Below are positions 26,655 to 35,146 of a stretch of 64,000 nucleotides of DNA, in pieces; the stretch's first letter is position 1, and every line of letters starts with the position of its first letter. The notes beneath the pieces were generated by a model. It was not told where the DNA came from. It worked only from the letters and a program-made list of their open reading frames with translations, and searched no databases. The translations under genes and the position numbers were made by a program. The stretch lies in contig NZ_JAUSZD010000002.1 of assembly GCF_030817275.1 (NCBI RefSeq), positions 868,001-932,000 on the forward strand, in the 5' to 3' direction. The DNA is from Paenibacillus sp. V4I7. Its GTDB lineage: Bacteria > Bacillota > Bacilli > Paenibacillales > NBRC-103111.

Positions 26655-27743
26655 ATGATCGAGAAAGGAAAAATTGGCGTCCATCAATTTACCATACTAA
26701 CTATCCTGTTTACAATTGGCAGCTCTATTCTCATAGCTCCCTCGGGACTTGCTTATGAGGCTAAGCAGGATGCATGGATTGCCTCTATTCTGGGTCTACT
26801 TGTCGGTTTATTGCTAGTTATCCTGTATCAAGCGCTTGGAAAACGATTCCCCCAACAAACATTGGTTGCTTATAGTGAGGAACTTATGGGGAAGTGGATG
26901 GGAAAAACGGTGTCCTTACTTTATTTTTTCTTTTTTTTCATTCTGGCGGCACTCGTTCTTCGCAATCTTGGGGATTTTATCTCAGCACAGGTTTTAGTGG
27001 ACACGCCACTGCCATTCACACATATCTTCTTCTTAGGCGTCATCATTCTTGGTATTCGAAATGGGTTGGAGACATTCACTCGAACTTCGGAAATTTTCCT
27101 GCCATGGGTATTAATATTCTTCTTCCTTATGTGCGTTCTACTCCCCACCGAAATGCAAATTGACTGCTTGAAGCCTATTTTTGGCTATGGATTGAAACCT
27201 ATCGTACGTGCAGCGGTTCCACTTATTGGAACTCCATACTTGGAGCTTGTTGTCTTCTTAATGATTATTCCTTTCGTGAATTCAACGAAAAAACTGAGGA
27301 GATCATTCCTAGTCGGGGTTTCCATTGGCGGAAGTTTATTAAGTATCATATCGCTCTTATCCATTCTTGTAATGGGAGATGCTTTAACGGCAGTTCTAAT
27401 GTATCCGAGCTATAGTTTAGCCAAAAAAATTAGTATTGGTTCTATCCTTGAACGTCTAGAGGTCTTCATGGCAGGGATCTGGTTTATTACCATTTACTTC
27501 AAGCTTTCCATATGCTTCTATGCGGCCACAATGACTTTCGGTGAAATATTTAATCTGAGGGATGTTCGGCAGCTTTATCTACCTTTGGGCATGATATTAG
27601 TCGTTCTTTCGGTCATTGCTTACCCTAACACGGCTTATTTCATTCAATTTGCGTCTAAAATATGGGTCTTCTATTCAGGGACATTCGGGTTTGTCATCCC
27701 TCTGTTATTACTCGTTATGGCTATTTTTCGAAAAACACGATAA
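26655..27743 (+). CDS. Spore germination receptor B subunit, amino-acid-permease type
   Basis: A 362-residue integral membrane protein of the GerAB/GerKB family with ten predicted helices. It resembles amino acid/polyamine transporters and is thought to bind the germinant. The ATG at 26655 has AGAGGTG upstream; a GTG at 26646 overlaps that site and is rejected. It lies 129 bases after the C subunit, wider than the other gap. Germinant not predictable. Confidence 0.93.
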   Translation: MIEKGKIGVHQFTILTILFTIGSSILIAPSGLAYEAKQDAWIASILGLLVGLLLVILYQALGKRFPQQTLVAYSEELMGKWMGKTVSLLYFFFFFILAALVLRNLGDFISAQVLVDTPLPFTHIFFLGVIILGIRNGLETFTRTSEIFLPWVLIFFFLMCVLLPTEMQIDCLKPIFGYGLKPIVRAAVPLIGTPYLELVVFLMIIPFVNSTKKLRRSFLVGVSIGGSLLSIISLLSILVMGDALTAVLMYPSYSLAKKISIGSILERLEVFMAGIWFITIYFKLSICFYAATMTFGEIFNLRDVRQLYLPLGMILVVLSVIAYPNTAYFIQFASKIWVFYSGTFGFVIPLLLLVMAIFRKTR

Positions 27744-27757
27744 CGTTAGGTGAATAG

Positions 27758-27786
27758 AAAAAGCAGCGGAATCTCCGCTGCTTTTA
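27758..27786. terminator. Bidirectional intrinsic terminator
   Basis: AAAAGCAGCGGA pairs with TCCGCTGCTTTT around ATC. It serves the ger operon and the convergent thioredoxin-like gene. Confidence 0.92.
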
Positions 27787-27794
27787 TCGTAGGA

Positions 27795-28304
27795 TTAACC
27801 TTTATACTTTTGGAAAAAGGCTTTGAAAGTTTCTGGCGTGTTACCACCGTTTGAGCCTGGCTCAGGAACTCCGCCCACAATTCGCTCGACTTCTACACCA
27901 TTTTTGTAGTAGACAAGTGTAGGTGTGGATTCGATTTTATATTTCTGCCAGCCATCCTTGAATTCCTCCAAGTTGAACTGTTTAACATCAATACCAAGCT
28001 CTTTTTGTATCGGAACAAGAACAGGGGTCGTTACTTTACAATGTGGACAGGTCGAAGCGTAATAATATTGGAAAAATGTTTCTTTGTTCTTCAGTCTTTG
28101 ATCCAAATCCTTCGGTAGAATGAGGTTCTGGTAGTTCGGATCCGTTAATTGTTTCACTGTTTCCGGATTTAATTTGGATGCGGCAACGCCATATGGATTG
28201 CCTGCATTAGCTTTGTCCGAAGATTTGGTAGACTGCTGATTAACGAAATATAAGCCTCCAAATAAAACAAGAACAATGCCTAGATAAATAAGCAGCTTCT
28301 TCAA
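27795..28304 (-). CDS. Membrane-anchored thioredoxin-like protein (CPHC motif)
   Basis: A 169-residue protein with an N-terminal helix (about 2-21), a linker and a thioredoxin fold. The active site is CPHC (Cys86, Cys89) and the cis-proline is in STPTLVYY. CPHC resembles DsbA-like oxidases more than CGPC reductants. The fold probably faces the exterior and handles disulfides in secreted proteins. AGAGGTG lies 6 bases before TTG 28304; GTG 28313 overlaps the ribosome site. Confidence 0.85.
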   Translation of the reverse strand: MKKLLIYLGIVLVLFGGLYFVNQQSTKSSDKANAGNPYGVAASKLNPETVKQLTDPNYQNLILPKDLDQRLKNKETFFQYYYASTCPHCKVTTPVLVPIQKELGIDVKQFNLEEFKDGWQKYKIESTPTLVYYKNGVEVERIVGGVPEPGSNGGNTPETFKAFFQKYKG

Positions 28305-28385
28305 TGTATGCACCTCTTTATAATGTTTACTTTCTACTACCTTCTATAAAAAGTATAGCATATCCTGTTGGTATTTTGAAAATAA

Positions 28386-28415
28386 TTGGCTGTTTGGTGA
28401 CAAGTTAGATATAAT
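28386..28415 (+). promoter_or_regulatory. Sigma-A-like promoter before the rRNA methyltransferase gene
   Basis: TTGGCT at 28386-28391 and TATAAT at 28410-28415 with an 18-base spacer, 35 bases before the start codon. Confidence 0.5.
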
Positions 28416-28449
28416 ACCGATATTAAAAGATGAAAGAGAAGATGTCCGG

Positions 28450-29958
28450 ATGACGAAGCAGCTGCCTGCTCTTTTTAGAGAAAAGATGATTGATTTATTG
28501 GGTGAAAATGAATTTGAGCAATTTCTGGAATCGTATGACCAACCGAGAACGTTTGGATTAAGGGTGAACACAGTAAAGGTGGAAAAGGCGGATTTTTTGG
28601 CGAAAAGTCCATTTGCGCTGAGAGCGGTGCCTTGGGTTTCCGAGGGGTTTTATTATGAAGAAGGTGAACGCCCGGGTAAGCATCCCTATTATCATGCTGG
28701 GCTTTACTATATTCAAGAGCCAAGCGCAATGGCTCCTGTAGAATTGCTGCAAGTACGCCCAGGGGAGCGTGTACTCGATTTATGTGCCGCACCTGGCGGG
28801 AAGTCAACGCAAATAGCCGCTAAGCTTCAAGGCGAAGGGGTTCTTGTTGTTAATGACATTCATTCTGATCGTGTGAAGGCACTAGTGAAAAACCTTGAGC
28901 TTTTGGGTGTTAGAAACGCGATCGTTTTGAATGAGAAGCCGGAGCGGATGTTAAAGGCCTTCCATGGCTATTTTGATAAAATATTAATAGATGCGCCTTG
29001 TTCGGGTGAAGGGATGTTCCGCAAAGAAGAAGAGATGATGCAGCAGTGGGAGCGTCATTCTGTTCAGGAATTTGCTAGCATGCAGAGAGAACTGCTGGGT
29101 CAGGCTGCCCAAATGCTTGCGCCCGGTGGACTGATTGTTTATTCGACCTGCACGTTTTCACCGGAGGAGAATGAAGCGCAGATCGCAGAGTTTTTGGACA
29201 AGCATTCGGCGTTTGATGTGGTTCCGGTAGAGGGGTTTGGTGCTGGAAGGCCGGATTGGCTGCGGTTGCCTTGGTGTGAGGGGGAGTTTTCTGACCGCGC
29301 TCGGGAGGCGGTGGCTGGGACTGCTCGGCTTTGGCCGCATCGGTTGCGGGGTGAGGGGCATTTTGTTGCTGTGCTTCGGCGGGATTCGGATGTGGAAGCT
29401 GTCGTAGAATCTTTTGAAGCCGACGTTATGTCGGCATCAGTAGCGGGGAAGCGCAGCAGCCGTGAGGCGCTGCGGAAGGGGCGCGCGGAGACGTCGACTC
29501 GCGCGGCTGTGAGCTTGGAGCCGCTGGAGGCGTTCTCGGGCGAGCTGCTGCGCAGCGAGCCCTTCGCACTAGAGCGGCTCGTGTGTTACGGCGAGCACGC
29601 GTATGCGTCGCCGGCAGGTTTGCCCGAGCTGCACGGACTGAAAGTCGTGCGGCCGGGCTGGTACATCGGCGCGCTGCACCGCGGCCGATTCGAACCGTCC
29701 CATGCGCTAGCCATGGGACTGCGCATGCTCGAAGCCAAGCGAGCGCTGAGCTTGGCTTCGAGCGACGAGCGAGCCCTTCGGTACCTGAAGGGCGAGACGC
29801 TCGAAGTCGCGGAGAGCGAGATCATCCGCGACCCGGAAGTGACCAAGGCAGCCAAAGGCTACTGCCTGGTCTGCATTGAAGGGCATCCCGTCGGCTGGGG
29901 CAAATGGCATGACGGGATGCTGAAGAACGAATACCCGCCCGGCTGGAGGTGGACCTAA
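28450..29958 (+). CDS. RsmF-type 16S rRNA m5C methyltransferase (NOL1/NOP2/Sun family)
   Basis: A 502-residue enzyme. The SAM-binding domain has VLDLCAAPGGKSTQ, and the two catalytic cysteines are in DAPCSGEGMF and YSTCTFSPEEN. The C-terminal 200 residues include a PUA-like RNA-binding part (LKVVRPGWYIG). It methylates cytosine C5 in rRNA, as in RsmF or YebU. From about 29,270 the DNA becomes much richer in GC than the first half, while the frame stays open and the protein aligns with the family to the end. The pseudouridine synthase gene follows after 6 bases. Confidence 0.9.
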   Translation: MTKQLPALFREKMIDLLGENEFEQFLESYDQPRTFGLRVNTVKVEKADFLAKSPFALRAVPWVSEGFYYEEGERPGKHPYYHAGLYYIQEPSAMAPVELLQVRPGERVLDLCAAPGGKSTQIAAKLQGEGVLVVNDIHSDRVKALVKNLELLGVRNAIVLNEKPERMLKAFHGYFDKILIDAPCSGEGMFRKEEEMMQQWERHSVQEFASMQRELLGQAAQMLAPGGLIVYSTCTFSPEENEAQIAEFLDKHSAFDVVPVEGFGAGRPDWLRLPWCEGEFSDRAREAVAGTARLWPHRLRGEGHFVAVLRRDSDVEAVVESFEADVMSASVAGKRSSREALRKGRAETSTRAAVSLEPLEAFSGELLRSEPFALERLVCYGEHAYASPAGLPELHGLKVVRPGWYIGALHRGRFEPSHALAMGLRMLEAKRALSLASSDERALRYLKGETLEVAESEIIRDPEVTKAAKGYCLVCIEGHPVGWGKWHDGMLKNEYPPGWRWT

Positions 29959-29964
29959 GCGGTC

Positions 29965-30705
29965 ATGAAACAAACACAAAGGCTCGATAAAATACTCGCC
30001 CATGTAGGCATCGGCACACGCTCTGAACTCAAACGCCTGGCTAAAGAAGGCGCGATTTTCGTCAACGGTGTGAAAGTCAAAGACAGCGGTATGCAGGTGA
30101 ATCCCGATACCGATATCATCACTGTAAACGGTGAACCGGTGATGTACCGTGAATTCGTTTACCTCATGATGAATAAACCGCAGGGGGTCGTCTCTGCCAC
30201 AGAAGACAATCGTGACCGCACGGTTGTGGACCTTTTGGATAAGGCCTATGCACCATTCGAGGTTTTCCCTGTTGGACGCCTGGACAAGGATACAGAAGGC
30301 TTTCTTTTGCTAACGAACGATGGGAAATTGGCCCACAATCTTCTTTCTCCACGTAAACATGTACCCAAAACCTACTTCGCGAAAGTGGAGTGGGAGGTAA
30401 GCGAATCAGACCGCGAAGCATTTTCCCAAGGCGTTACTTTGGACGATGGTTATGAAACACTTCCTGGTATTTTAAAAATTTTAAAGACCGGCAAAGAGTC
30501 TGAAGATGAGCCTTCGGAAATCGAACTAACGATCATGGAAGGCAAATTCCATCAAGTGAAACGAATGTTTCAAGCCGTAGGCAAAAAAGTCGTATACTTG
30601 AAACGAATTTCGATGGGGCCACTTGCCTTAGATCCAAGTTTAGAATTGGGTCAGGCGAGAGAGTTGAGTAAAGATGAACTTCTTGCTTTGCAGAATGCCA
30701 CTTAA
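29965..30705 (+). CDS. RsuA/RluB-family pseudouridine synthase
   Basis: A 246-residue protein with an N-terminal S4 RNA-binding domain (about 5-60) and a pseudouridine synthase domain. The catalytic aspartate is D107 in GRLDKDTEG. It isomerises a uridine in rRNA, most likely 16S in the RsuA manner. It is six bases after the methyltransferase, so the pair is an rRNA-modification operon. Base composition returns to that of the genome within this gene. Confidence 0.92.
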   Translation: MKQTQRLDKILAHVGIGTRSELKRLAKEGAIFVNGVKVKDSGMQVNPDTDIITVNGEPVMYREFVYLMMNKPQGVVSATEDNRDRTVVDLLDKAYAPFEVFPVGRLDKDTEGFLLLTNDGKLAHNLLSPRKHVPKTYFAKVEWEVSESDREAFSQGVTLDDGYETLPGILKILKTGKESEDEPSEIELTIMEGKFHQVKRMFQAVGKKVVYLKRISMGPLALDPSLELGQARELSKDELLALQNAT

Positions 30706-30719
30706 AGTTAATAACGAAT

Positions 30720-30770
30720 CACACGCACAGTCACGGGATTGTACGAAACAGATTGTGCGTGTTTTATTTT
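30720..30770 (+). terminator. Intrinsic terminator after the pseudouridine synthase gene
   Basis: ACACGCACA pairs with TGTGCGTGT around a 20-odd base loop and is followed by TTTATTTT. Confidence 0.8.
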
Positions 30771-30778
30771 GGATCTTG

Positions 30779-31375
30779 CTAACGCTCTTCCCATTTCTTT
30801 AAGATGGATGCAATAATCTCCTTTTTGGTCTCCTCAGCAAGTCCGTTCCTTAGTTCTGTGATGAATTCAATAAAGAGTAACGACAAAAGCTCATTCAGGT
30901 CCATACCTAAAGGAATCTCATACTTACAATCCCAATCATCGAAAAATACGGCTATTCGGTTGACTTCTTTTGGATGGATGTCTATATTAAGGGTCAAATA
31001 ATCTCTTGTACTGGCCAAACTAGACACGTTAGACAAACTCCATTGAAACTTCGCAACTCTATTGATATCTCGCAGATTGTTACCTACAACGTTAGGATTC
31101 GTGGTTAAAAAATGACTGTAGGTTTCTCTCAAATCCAACAAGTAATCATACAAATCTTTATCTTGGCGTACGTGATCAAGAAAATTATCAAATAATAGTT
31201 TTACGAGGAACGTTATATTCATACCAAGCAGTTCTTGATTTGTTGTGTATTGGATATCCTCAATAAAAACTTCTGCCCGGTTAAAAAAATCGCGAGGTGC
31301 ACGGACTTTAACGGTTTCATACAATTCAGGTGTTTCCTTGTTAAAAAAACTAGTCCATGATTTTAAAGTTAGCAT
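30779..31375 (-). CDS. Uncharacterised cytoplasmic protein, 198 residues
   Basis: No signal peptide or membrane helix. The sequence is mixed alpha/beta with acidic segments (AVFFDDWDCKYEIP, LLFIEFITELRNG). AGGAGG precedes ATG 31375. It is convergent with the pseudouridine synthase and follows the flavodoxin-operon terminator, so it probably has its own promoter. No family recognised. Confidence 0.75.
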   Translation of the reverse strand: MLTLKSWTSFFNKETPELYETVKVRAPRDFFNRAEVFIEDIQYTTNQELLGMNITFLVKLLFDNFLDHVRQDKDLYDYLLDLRETYSHFLTTNPNVVGNNLRDINRVAKFQWSLSNVSSLASTRDYLTLNIDIHPKEVNRIAVFFDDWDCKYEIPLGMDLNELLSLLFIEFITELRNGLAEETKKEIIASILKKWEER

Positions 31376-31446
31376 ACAAGCGGTCCTCCTTTTCTTCTCT
31401 ATTACTACTTATTCTAAATCTAGCACACATATGACAATCGTTATGG

Positions 31447-31500
31447 CAAAAAGAGCCTATGATCTGCCGTTTCAAATAAGAAACAAGCAGCCACAGGCCC
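31447..31500 (-). terminator. Intrinsic terminator of the flavodoxin operon
   Basis: On the minus strand GGGCCTGTG-CTGC pairs with GCAG-CATAGGCTC, including G-T pairs and an inner TTTC/GAAA stem, then TTTTT. Confidence 0.7.
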
Positions 31501-31513
31501 TATACTATTGGAA

Positions 31514-32347
31514 TTACAAATTGCTTTGAAAACCAGATCTATTCAACGTACTATACCGTATACCAGAGTTCAGCGTGGAAATAAACATGATATTGTTCGA
31601 TATTACGAGGTCCGTCACAGCCGCTTGTATGTTCATAGAGCGAAGAATAATGCGCCCCTTTAAATCAGATATTTTATAAATACCTGAGTTCGCGCACGCG
31701 TAGACATCTCCGTTATTGGCTACCAAGCGATAGATGAATATACCTTCAAACTGTATTTGTTGAAAACCGCCATTTTTATTCCCCAGTACCAAACCACCTT
31801 TGGCTGTTGTTCCCAAAACCATCTGATTGTATACTGCCAAGCTCTTAATCGGCTGATCCATGGAGACACTCCACCATTCGCTCATAAACACATCATAGTA
31901 GGCGATACCTTCTTCGTAGCCAAGAAAAAGAAAATGCGGCGTGACCATTAGATCGAATGTTTTCTTCTCAGGATAAGCGAATGGCAGCCATTTCCCATTA
32001 CCTCTACACATCAATCCACTATCCGTTAATGCTAACTGATCTCCCCAACTTAGTGTATGATAGCAGGGGGCACGTAATGACGTTGCTTGCCAAACATCAT
32101 CATCCAATCGATACAGCCCATGGTTTGTAGACGCGAATAATTGTGCATCTACCCAATCAAGTCGATGGATCAGGATTCCTTCAGGGAAACCCTGGGAAAC
32201 GCGTTCCCAGGAGCGAAGGGCGGAGAATTGATACACGCCTGAACCCAATGTACCAGCAAATAAAATCCCATCATCTGAAGCGGCTAATGTTGAGAAGCCG
32301 AGCGGCAGCATATCATAGGTTGAGTGCCATAATTGATTTGAATCCAT
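31514..32347 (-). CDS. Uncharacterised beta-propeller-like protein in a Fur-controlled operon
   Basis: A 277-residue protein without signal peptide. It has repeated beta-blade-like segments such as LFAGTLGSGVYQF, LFASTNHGLYRL, DVYACANSGIYKI and MFISTLNSGIRYS, consistent with a two-component-regulator-propeller type fold. AGGAGG lies just before ATG 32347; the frame continues upstream to 32413 but would overlap the previous gene. Last gene of the flavodoxin operon, 17 bases after the preceding stop. Role unknown; iron-limitation function inferred from context only. Confidence 0.72.
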   Translation of the reverse strand: MDSNQLWHSTYDMLPLGFSTLAASDDGILFAGTLGSGVYQFSALRSWERVSQGFPEGILIHRLDWVDAQLFASTNHGLYRLDDDVWQATSLRAPCYHTLSWGDQLALTDSGLMCRGNGKWLPFAYPEKKTFDLMVTPHFLFLGYEEGIAYYDVFMSEWWSVSMDQPIKSLAVYNQMVLGTTAKGGLVLGNKNGGFQQIQFEGIFIYRLVANNGDVYACANSGIYKISDLKGRIILRSMNIQAAVTDLVISNNIMFISTLNSGIRYSTLNRSGFQSNL

Positions 32348-32364
32348 GAAGCTCCTCCTACTAT

Positions 32365-33075
32365 TTACATGATAGTTCGTCCGGTACTGGATGTGGTGGC
32401 GCAGCACGAACAAGTGCGGCTTTCGTTATAGACCTCTTTTACAAGTCGAAGATAATCCATCGATTTACTCAGATCGCAGTCCAGTGTAGATATGGTATGA
32501 CGTTCGCCACTCATCAACTGAAAGATACTCAGATGTTCTGGAAGCTGACCGAATGCCTTATAGCAGAATACGACTGTCATATGGACGAATAGTTCCATCG
32601 CCGCTTGACACGGATCTATCATATATTTATGGATAACGAATGAACTCTTGAATGATTCCATGACCTGAACGATCATCGATAGACTAATGTCAAGCTCTTT
32701 GACCCAAACATTCATATTTTCGAACAGTATAAGGGGGTTTTCCGAGCTACCAGTATCTGATAGGAAACCATACAGATGAGCGGTCACAATGTGTTTGACA
32801 TCTTCATAAAACTCTGACGAAAGGAACTTATGTACTTTATTGGTCCATCGTCGATCAAACAATTCGGTCAGTGTTTGCTTAGTTCTAGATTTAGGATACA
32901 GGGAATACCACTCGTTAATAGCGTGATACGCTGCATATTGGGTTAATTGCTTCCAATCCAAGTCTTGGGGAGATGTGTGACCATGTTCGGAAAAGTAAGC
33001 ACGTATCCAACTCTCGAGTTGGTAATCGGCAAGTAGCGGCAGTGATGCAACCTTATACTCAGTTTGTATGTTCAT
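32365..33075 (-). CDS. Uncharacterised protein with C-terminal CSCC motif in a Fur-controlled operon
   Basis: A 236-residue soluble, mainly helical protein. Near the C-terminus SRTCSCCATTSSTG clusters three cysteines, suggesting a metal or cluster site. It lies between flavodoxin (21 bases) and the propeller protein (17 bases). It lacks an obvious ribosome site before ATG 33075 and may be coupled to flavodoxin translation. No family recognised. Confidence 0.72.
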   Translation of the reverse strand: MNIQTEYKVASLPLLADYQLESWIRAYFSEHGHTSPQDLDWKQLTQYAAYHAINEWYSLYPKSRTKQTLTELFDRRWTNKVHKFLSSEFYEDVKHIVTAHLYGFLSDTGSSENPLILFENMNVWVKELDISLSMIVQVMESFKSSFVIHKYMIDPCQAAMELFVHMTVVFCYKAFGQLPEHLSIFQLMSGERHTISTLDCDLSKSMDYLRLVKEVYNESRTCSCCATTSSTGRTIM

Positions 33076-33096
33076 TGTAAATTTATAATTAGTGGA

Positions 33097-33543
33097 CTAT
33101 ACGCCCAACGATTGCACGAACTGTTTGCCGAATTGTCGGCATAGTGCTTTGTCATCCTTTGAAGGAGACAGTTCAATCTTTAAGCCATCCAGAGTTACTT
33201 CCGCTCCTAGGTCCTTCAGTTTCGTCACTAATGTATCAACGGCTGCTCCATACTCGGAATAGGAAGAATCACATGATCCGAATACTGCCGCCTTTTTCCC
33301 ATCTAACTGAATGTCATCCATCTCTTCGTAAAAGTCGAGAAAGTCGTCTGCTAAATCTCCGTCTCCCCATGTGTAACTGCCAAGTAGGATACCGTCATAG
33401 TGGGTAATCTCCTCAGCGTTCGTATCGATTACGTTCTTTACAACAGGCTCAATGCCTACCTCTATCAATCCTTCTGCAATCGCATCTGCCATCTCTTCCG
33501 TATTACCTGTCATACTTGCAAAAACTATAATGATTCTACTCAT
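33097..33543 (-). CDS. Flavodoxin (short-chain, YkuN/YkuP-like)
   Basis: A 148-residue flavodoxin. The phosphate-binding loop SMTGNTEEMAD is near residue 10, and the FMN-contact loops include SYTWGDGDLADDF and GSCDSSYSEYG. It is a one-electron carrier that replaces ferredoxin under iron limitation. The Fur-box-overlapped promoter upstream is consistent with that, as in the B. subtilis ykuN-ykuO-ykuP operon. GGGGGAAT precedes the ATG. Confidence 0.94.
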   Translation of the reverse strand: MSRIIIVFASMTGNTEEMADAIAEGLIEVGIEPVVKNVIDTNAEEITHYDGILLGSYTWGDGDLADDFLDFYEEMDDIQLDGKKAAVFGSCDSSYSEYGAAVDTLVTKLKDLGAEVTLDGLKIELSPSKDDKALCRQFGKQFVQSLGV

Positions 33544-33544
33544 C

Positions 33545-33703
33545 CTAATTCCCCCTAATTGTTATGATGTCATATTCCTGCTTACGAAGTTCTCCAGTTT
33601 GTAAAACAAATAATGTCGATAGTTCCTGTACATTCATGGAATTCGTATTCTCTTGAGAATAGGTCCACTCCTGATCTCGGTGACTTTCCCTGTTTTTAAC
33701 CAT
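33545..33703 (-). CDS. Possible 52-residue small protein upstream of flavodoxin
   Basis: A short frame begins at ATG 33703 (GTG 33721 is an alternative) and stops one base before the flavodoxin ATG. The protein is polar (MVKNRESHRDQEWTYSQ…) with an ELSTLFVLQTGELRK segment. The junction would permit translational coupling. The ribosome site is weak, and it may be only a leader. Not recognised. Confidence 0.4.
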   Translation of the reverse strand: MVKNRESHRDQEWTYSQENTNSMNVQELSTLFVLQTGELRKQEYDIITIRGN

Positions 33704-33755
33704 TTCAAACAAAAGTCCCACGTTCTAACACACTCCAATCTGAATAAAGTTATAT

Positions 33756-33770
33756 TGATAATGATTTTCA
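33756..33770. promoter_or_regulatory. Fur box 1
   Basis: TGATAATGATTTTCA matches the Bacillus 7-1-7 Fur motif TGATAATnATTATCA with one mismatch, downstream of the flavodoxin promoter. Confidence 0.75.
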
Positions 33771-33789
33771 TTTTCATTTACTATTTTGA

Positions 33790-33818
33790 ATGATAACCAT
33801 TCTCATTTGTAAAGTCAA
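33790..33818 (-). promoter_or_regulatory. Sigma-A promoter of the flavodoxin operon overlapped by Fur box 2
   Basis: On the minus strand TTGACT (33813-33818) and TATCAT (33790-33795) have a 17-base spacer. Fur box 2, TGATAACCATTCTCA (33791-33805), covers the -10 and part of the spacer, so Fur-Fe would block initiation. Confidence 0.75.
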
Positions 33819-33856
33819 TCCATTTGCAACAATTATCTTAAAAAACTTTAAGTTCA

Positions 33857-33934
33857 AGGAGGAGGATAACGAAGCGGAAAAGTAACATCTTAAAATTAGA
33901 GATTTACAAAACTACTAGTTTATGGTATTTTTAA
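33857..33934 (+). pseudogene. Orphan ribosome site with 21-codon frame lacking a normal start
   Basis: AAGGAGGAGG is followed after seven bases by ACG and a frame reading TKRKSNILKLEIYKTTSLWYF before TAA. There is no ATG, GTG or TTG in the right place. A strong terminator follows at 33967. It may be the relic of a Fur-controlled gene whose start changed and whose body was deleted, or just a leader. Confidence 0.3.
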
Positions 33935-33966
33935 ACAAGAAGAATATGGAATGTGTGCGGAAGAAC

Positions 33967-34012
33967 CGCCCATGTGTCGCTGTGTGCTAGGCGATTGCTG
34001 GGCGGTTTTTTA
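33967..34012 (+). terminator. Intrinsic terminator in the flavodoxin/SLH intergenic region
   Basis: AACCGCCCA pairs with TGGGCGGTT around a loop that has its own TCGC/GGCGA pairing, followed by TTTTTTAT. No intact gene lies upstream on this strand. Confidence 0.82.
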
Positions 34013-34090
34013 TATAATTCGCTACTATCGATCGATATTGATATGTCACGTTTTGTATATACAGATGACCAATAGAAAGAGGGGATTATT

Positions 34091-35134
34091 ATGAGAAAAA
34101 GGTTTTCAATTATTTTATGTTCGGTATTATGCGCAGCATCCATTGGGTATGATGCGATTAATTCCTCAGCACAAAGCCCGAGTAAGTTCATGGACACATA
34201 TCAGCATTGGGCAGAGCTTTCCATTCAAACAGCCGTTGAAAAGAAATACGTGGATGGTTATGACGATGGAAGTTTTAAACCGGATTTACCGATTAGCCGT
34301 GCAGAGTTTATCAAAATGTTATCTTCTGCAGCAGGTGAAAAAGTAGAAAAGGTTGAGGGAAATGATTGGTACGTGCCTTATGTTAACAGGCTGAAGGAGT
34401 TAAGTGTTATTCCAGTGGAATTTCCAGAAAGATATAATGAACCACTTCAACGCTTTGAAATGGCTATGTTAAGTGCTCGGAGTGTGGATAAAGCTCTGAA
34501 GGGGTCAATGCTTGATGCTGTTCAATTAGGTTTGATTCATGGTGTTAGTACGACAGATTTAGCGCCTTATGGGACAAGTACTCGAGCACAGGCGATAACG
34601 ATTATTGAGCGTATCTTGTCCGCAAAAAAAGGTGAAAAGTTACCGGTAGATAAGTATGCGATTAGTCAGGCACTGATTGAGACGGCGAATAGTAATGTCG
34701 AGTATGTTCTTGGACTAAAGCCCAAGAATATTGGCGAGACATGGAGTGCGGGGCAGGGTGCTACGGTTACTTTAGACCAGGTGGTTATTGCAGATCCGTC
34801 GGATGAGAATGATCCATATATGGGATATGTCGATATGTCAAAATGGCATCGTAACGTAGATAAAAACAGGGATATTGTGGTGTTAGCAAAATTCACTGTT
34901 AAAGTAGAAGAATTGGCTGAGGACAATTTTAATCTTTTCGTCAATCAATTTATCACTTTATATGATCGAACTGGAACTTTGCTTCTCTCTATGGACGGAT
35001 TACCAAGAACTGTACGTTTCGCTGTCCCAGGAATTTATTCGGGTTATGTAGCTTATGGTATAAAAAAAGACCTCGCTAAAACTGGTTTAGTATTTGACGT
35101 GATAGGTAGTGAGGTTGATGTGGCAAGGCCTTAG
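34091..35134 (+). CDS. Secreted SLH-domain protein
   Basis: A 347-residue exported protein with signal peptide (about 1-28). SLH repeats begin near residue 38 (HWAELSIQTAVEKKYVDGY…SFKP…ISRAEFIKML); two further, more degenerate copies follow (about 90-180). The C-terminal 150 residues are beta-rich and unrecognised. SLH modules bind secondary cell-wall polymer. GAGGGG precedes the ATG. The giant protein gene starts 12 bases downstream, so the two probably form a surface complex. Confidence 0.85.
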   Translation: MRKRFSIILCSVLCAASIGYDAINSSAQSPSKFMDTYQHWAELSIQTAVEKKYVDGYDDGSFKPDLPISRAEFIKMLSSAAGEKVEKVEGNDWYVPYVNRLKELSVIPVEFPERYNEPLQRFEMAMLSARSVDKALKGSMLDAVQLGLIHGVSTTDLAPYGTSTRAQAITIIERILSAKKGEKLPVDKYAISQALIETANSNVEYVLGLKPKNIGETWSAGQGATVTLDQVVIADPSDENDPYMGYVDMSKWHRNVDKNRDIVVLAKFTVKVEELAEDNFNLFVNQFITLYDRTGTLLLSMDGLPRTVRFAVPGIYSGYVAYGIKKDLAKTGLVFDVIGSEVDVARP

Positions 35135-35146
35135 GAGGTAATTATT

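Larger units (their letters stand above)
33704..34090. other. Regulatory intergenic region with Fur boxes and terminator
   Basis: These 387 bases contain two Fur boxes, a minus-strand promoter, an orphan ribosome binding site with a 21-codon frame lacking a normal start, and a strong plus-strand terminator. No intact gene was found. Confidence 0.6.
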
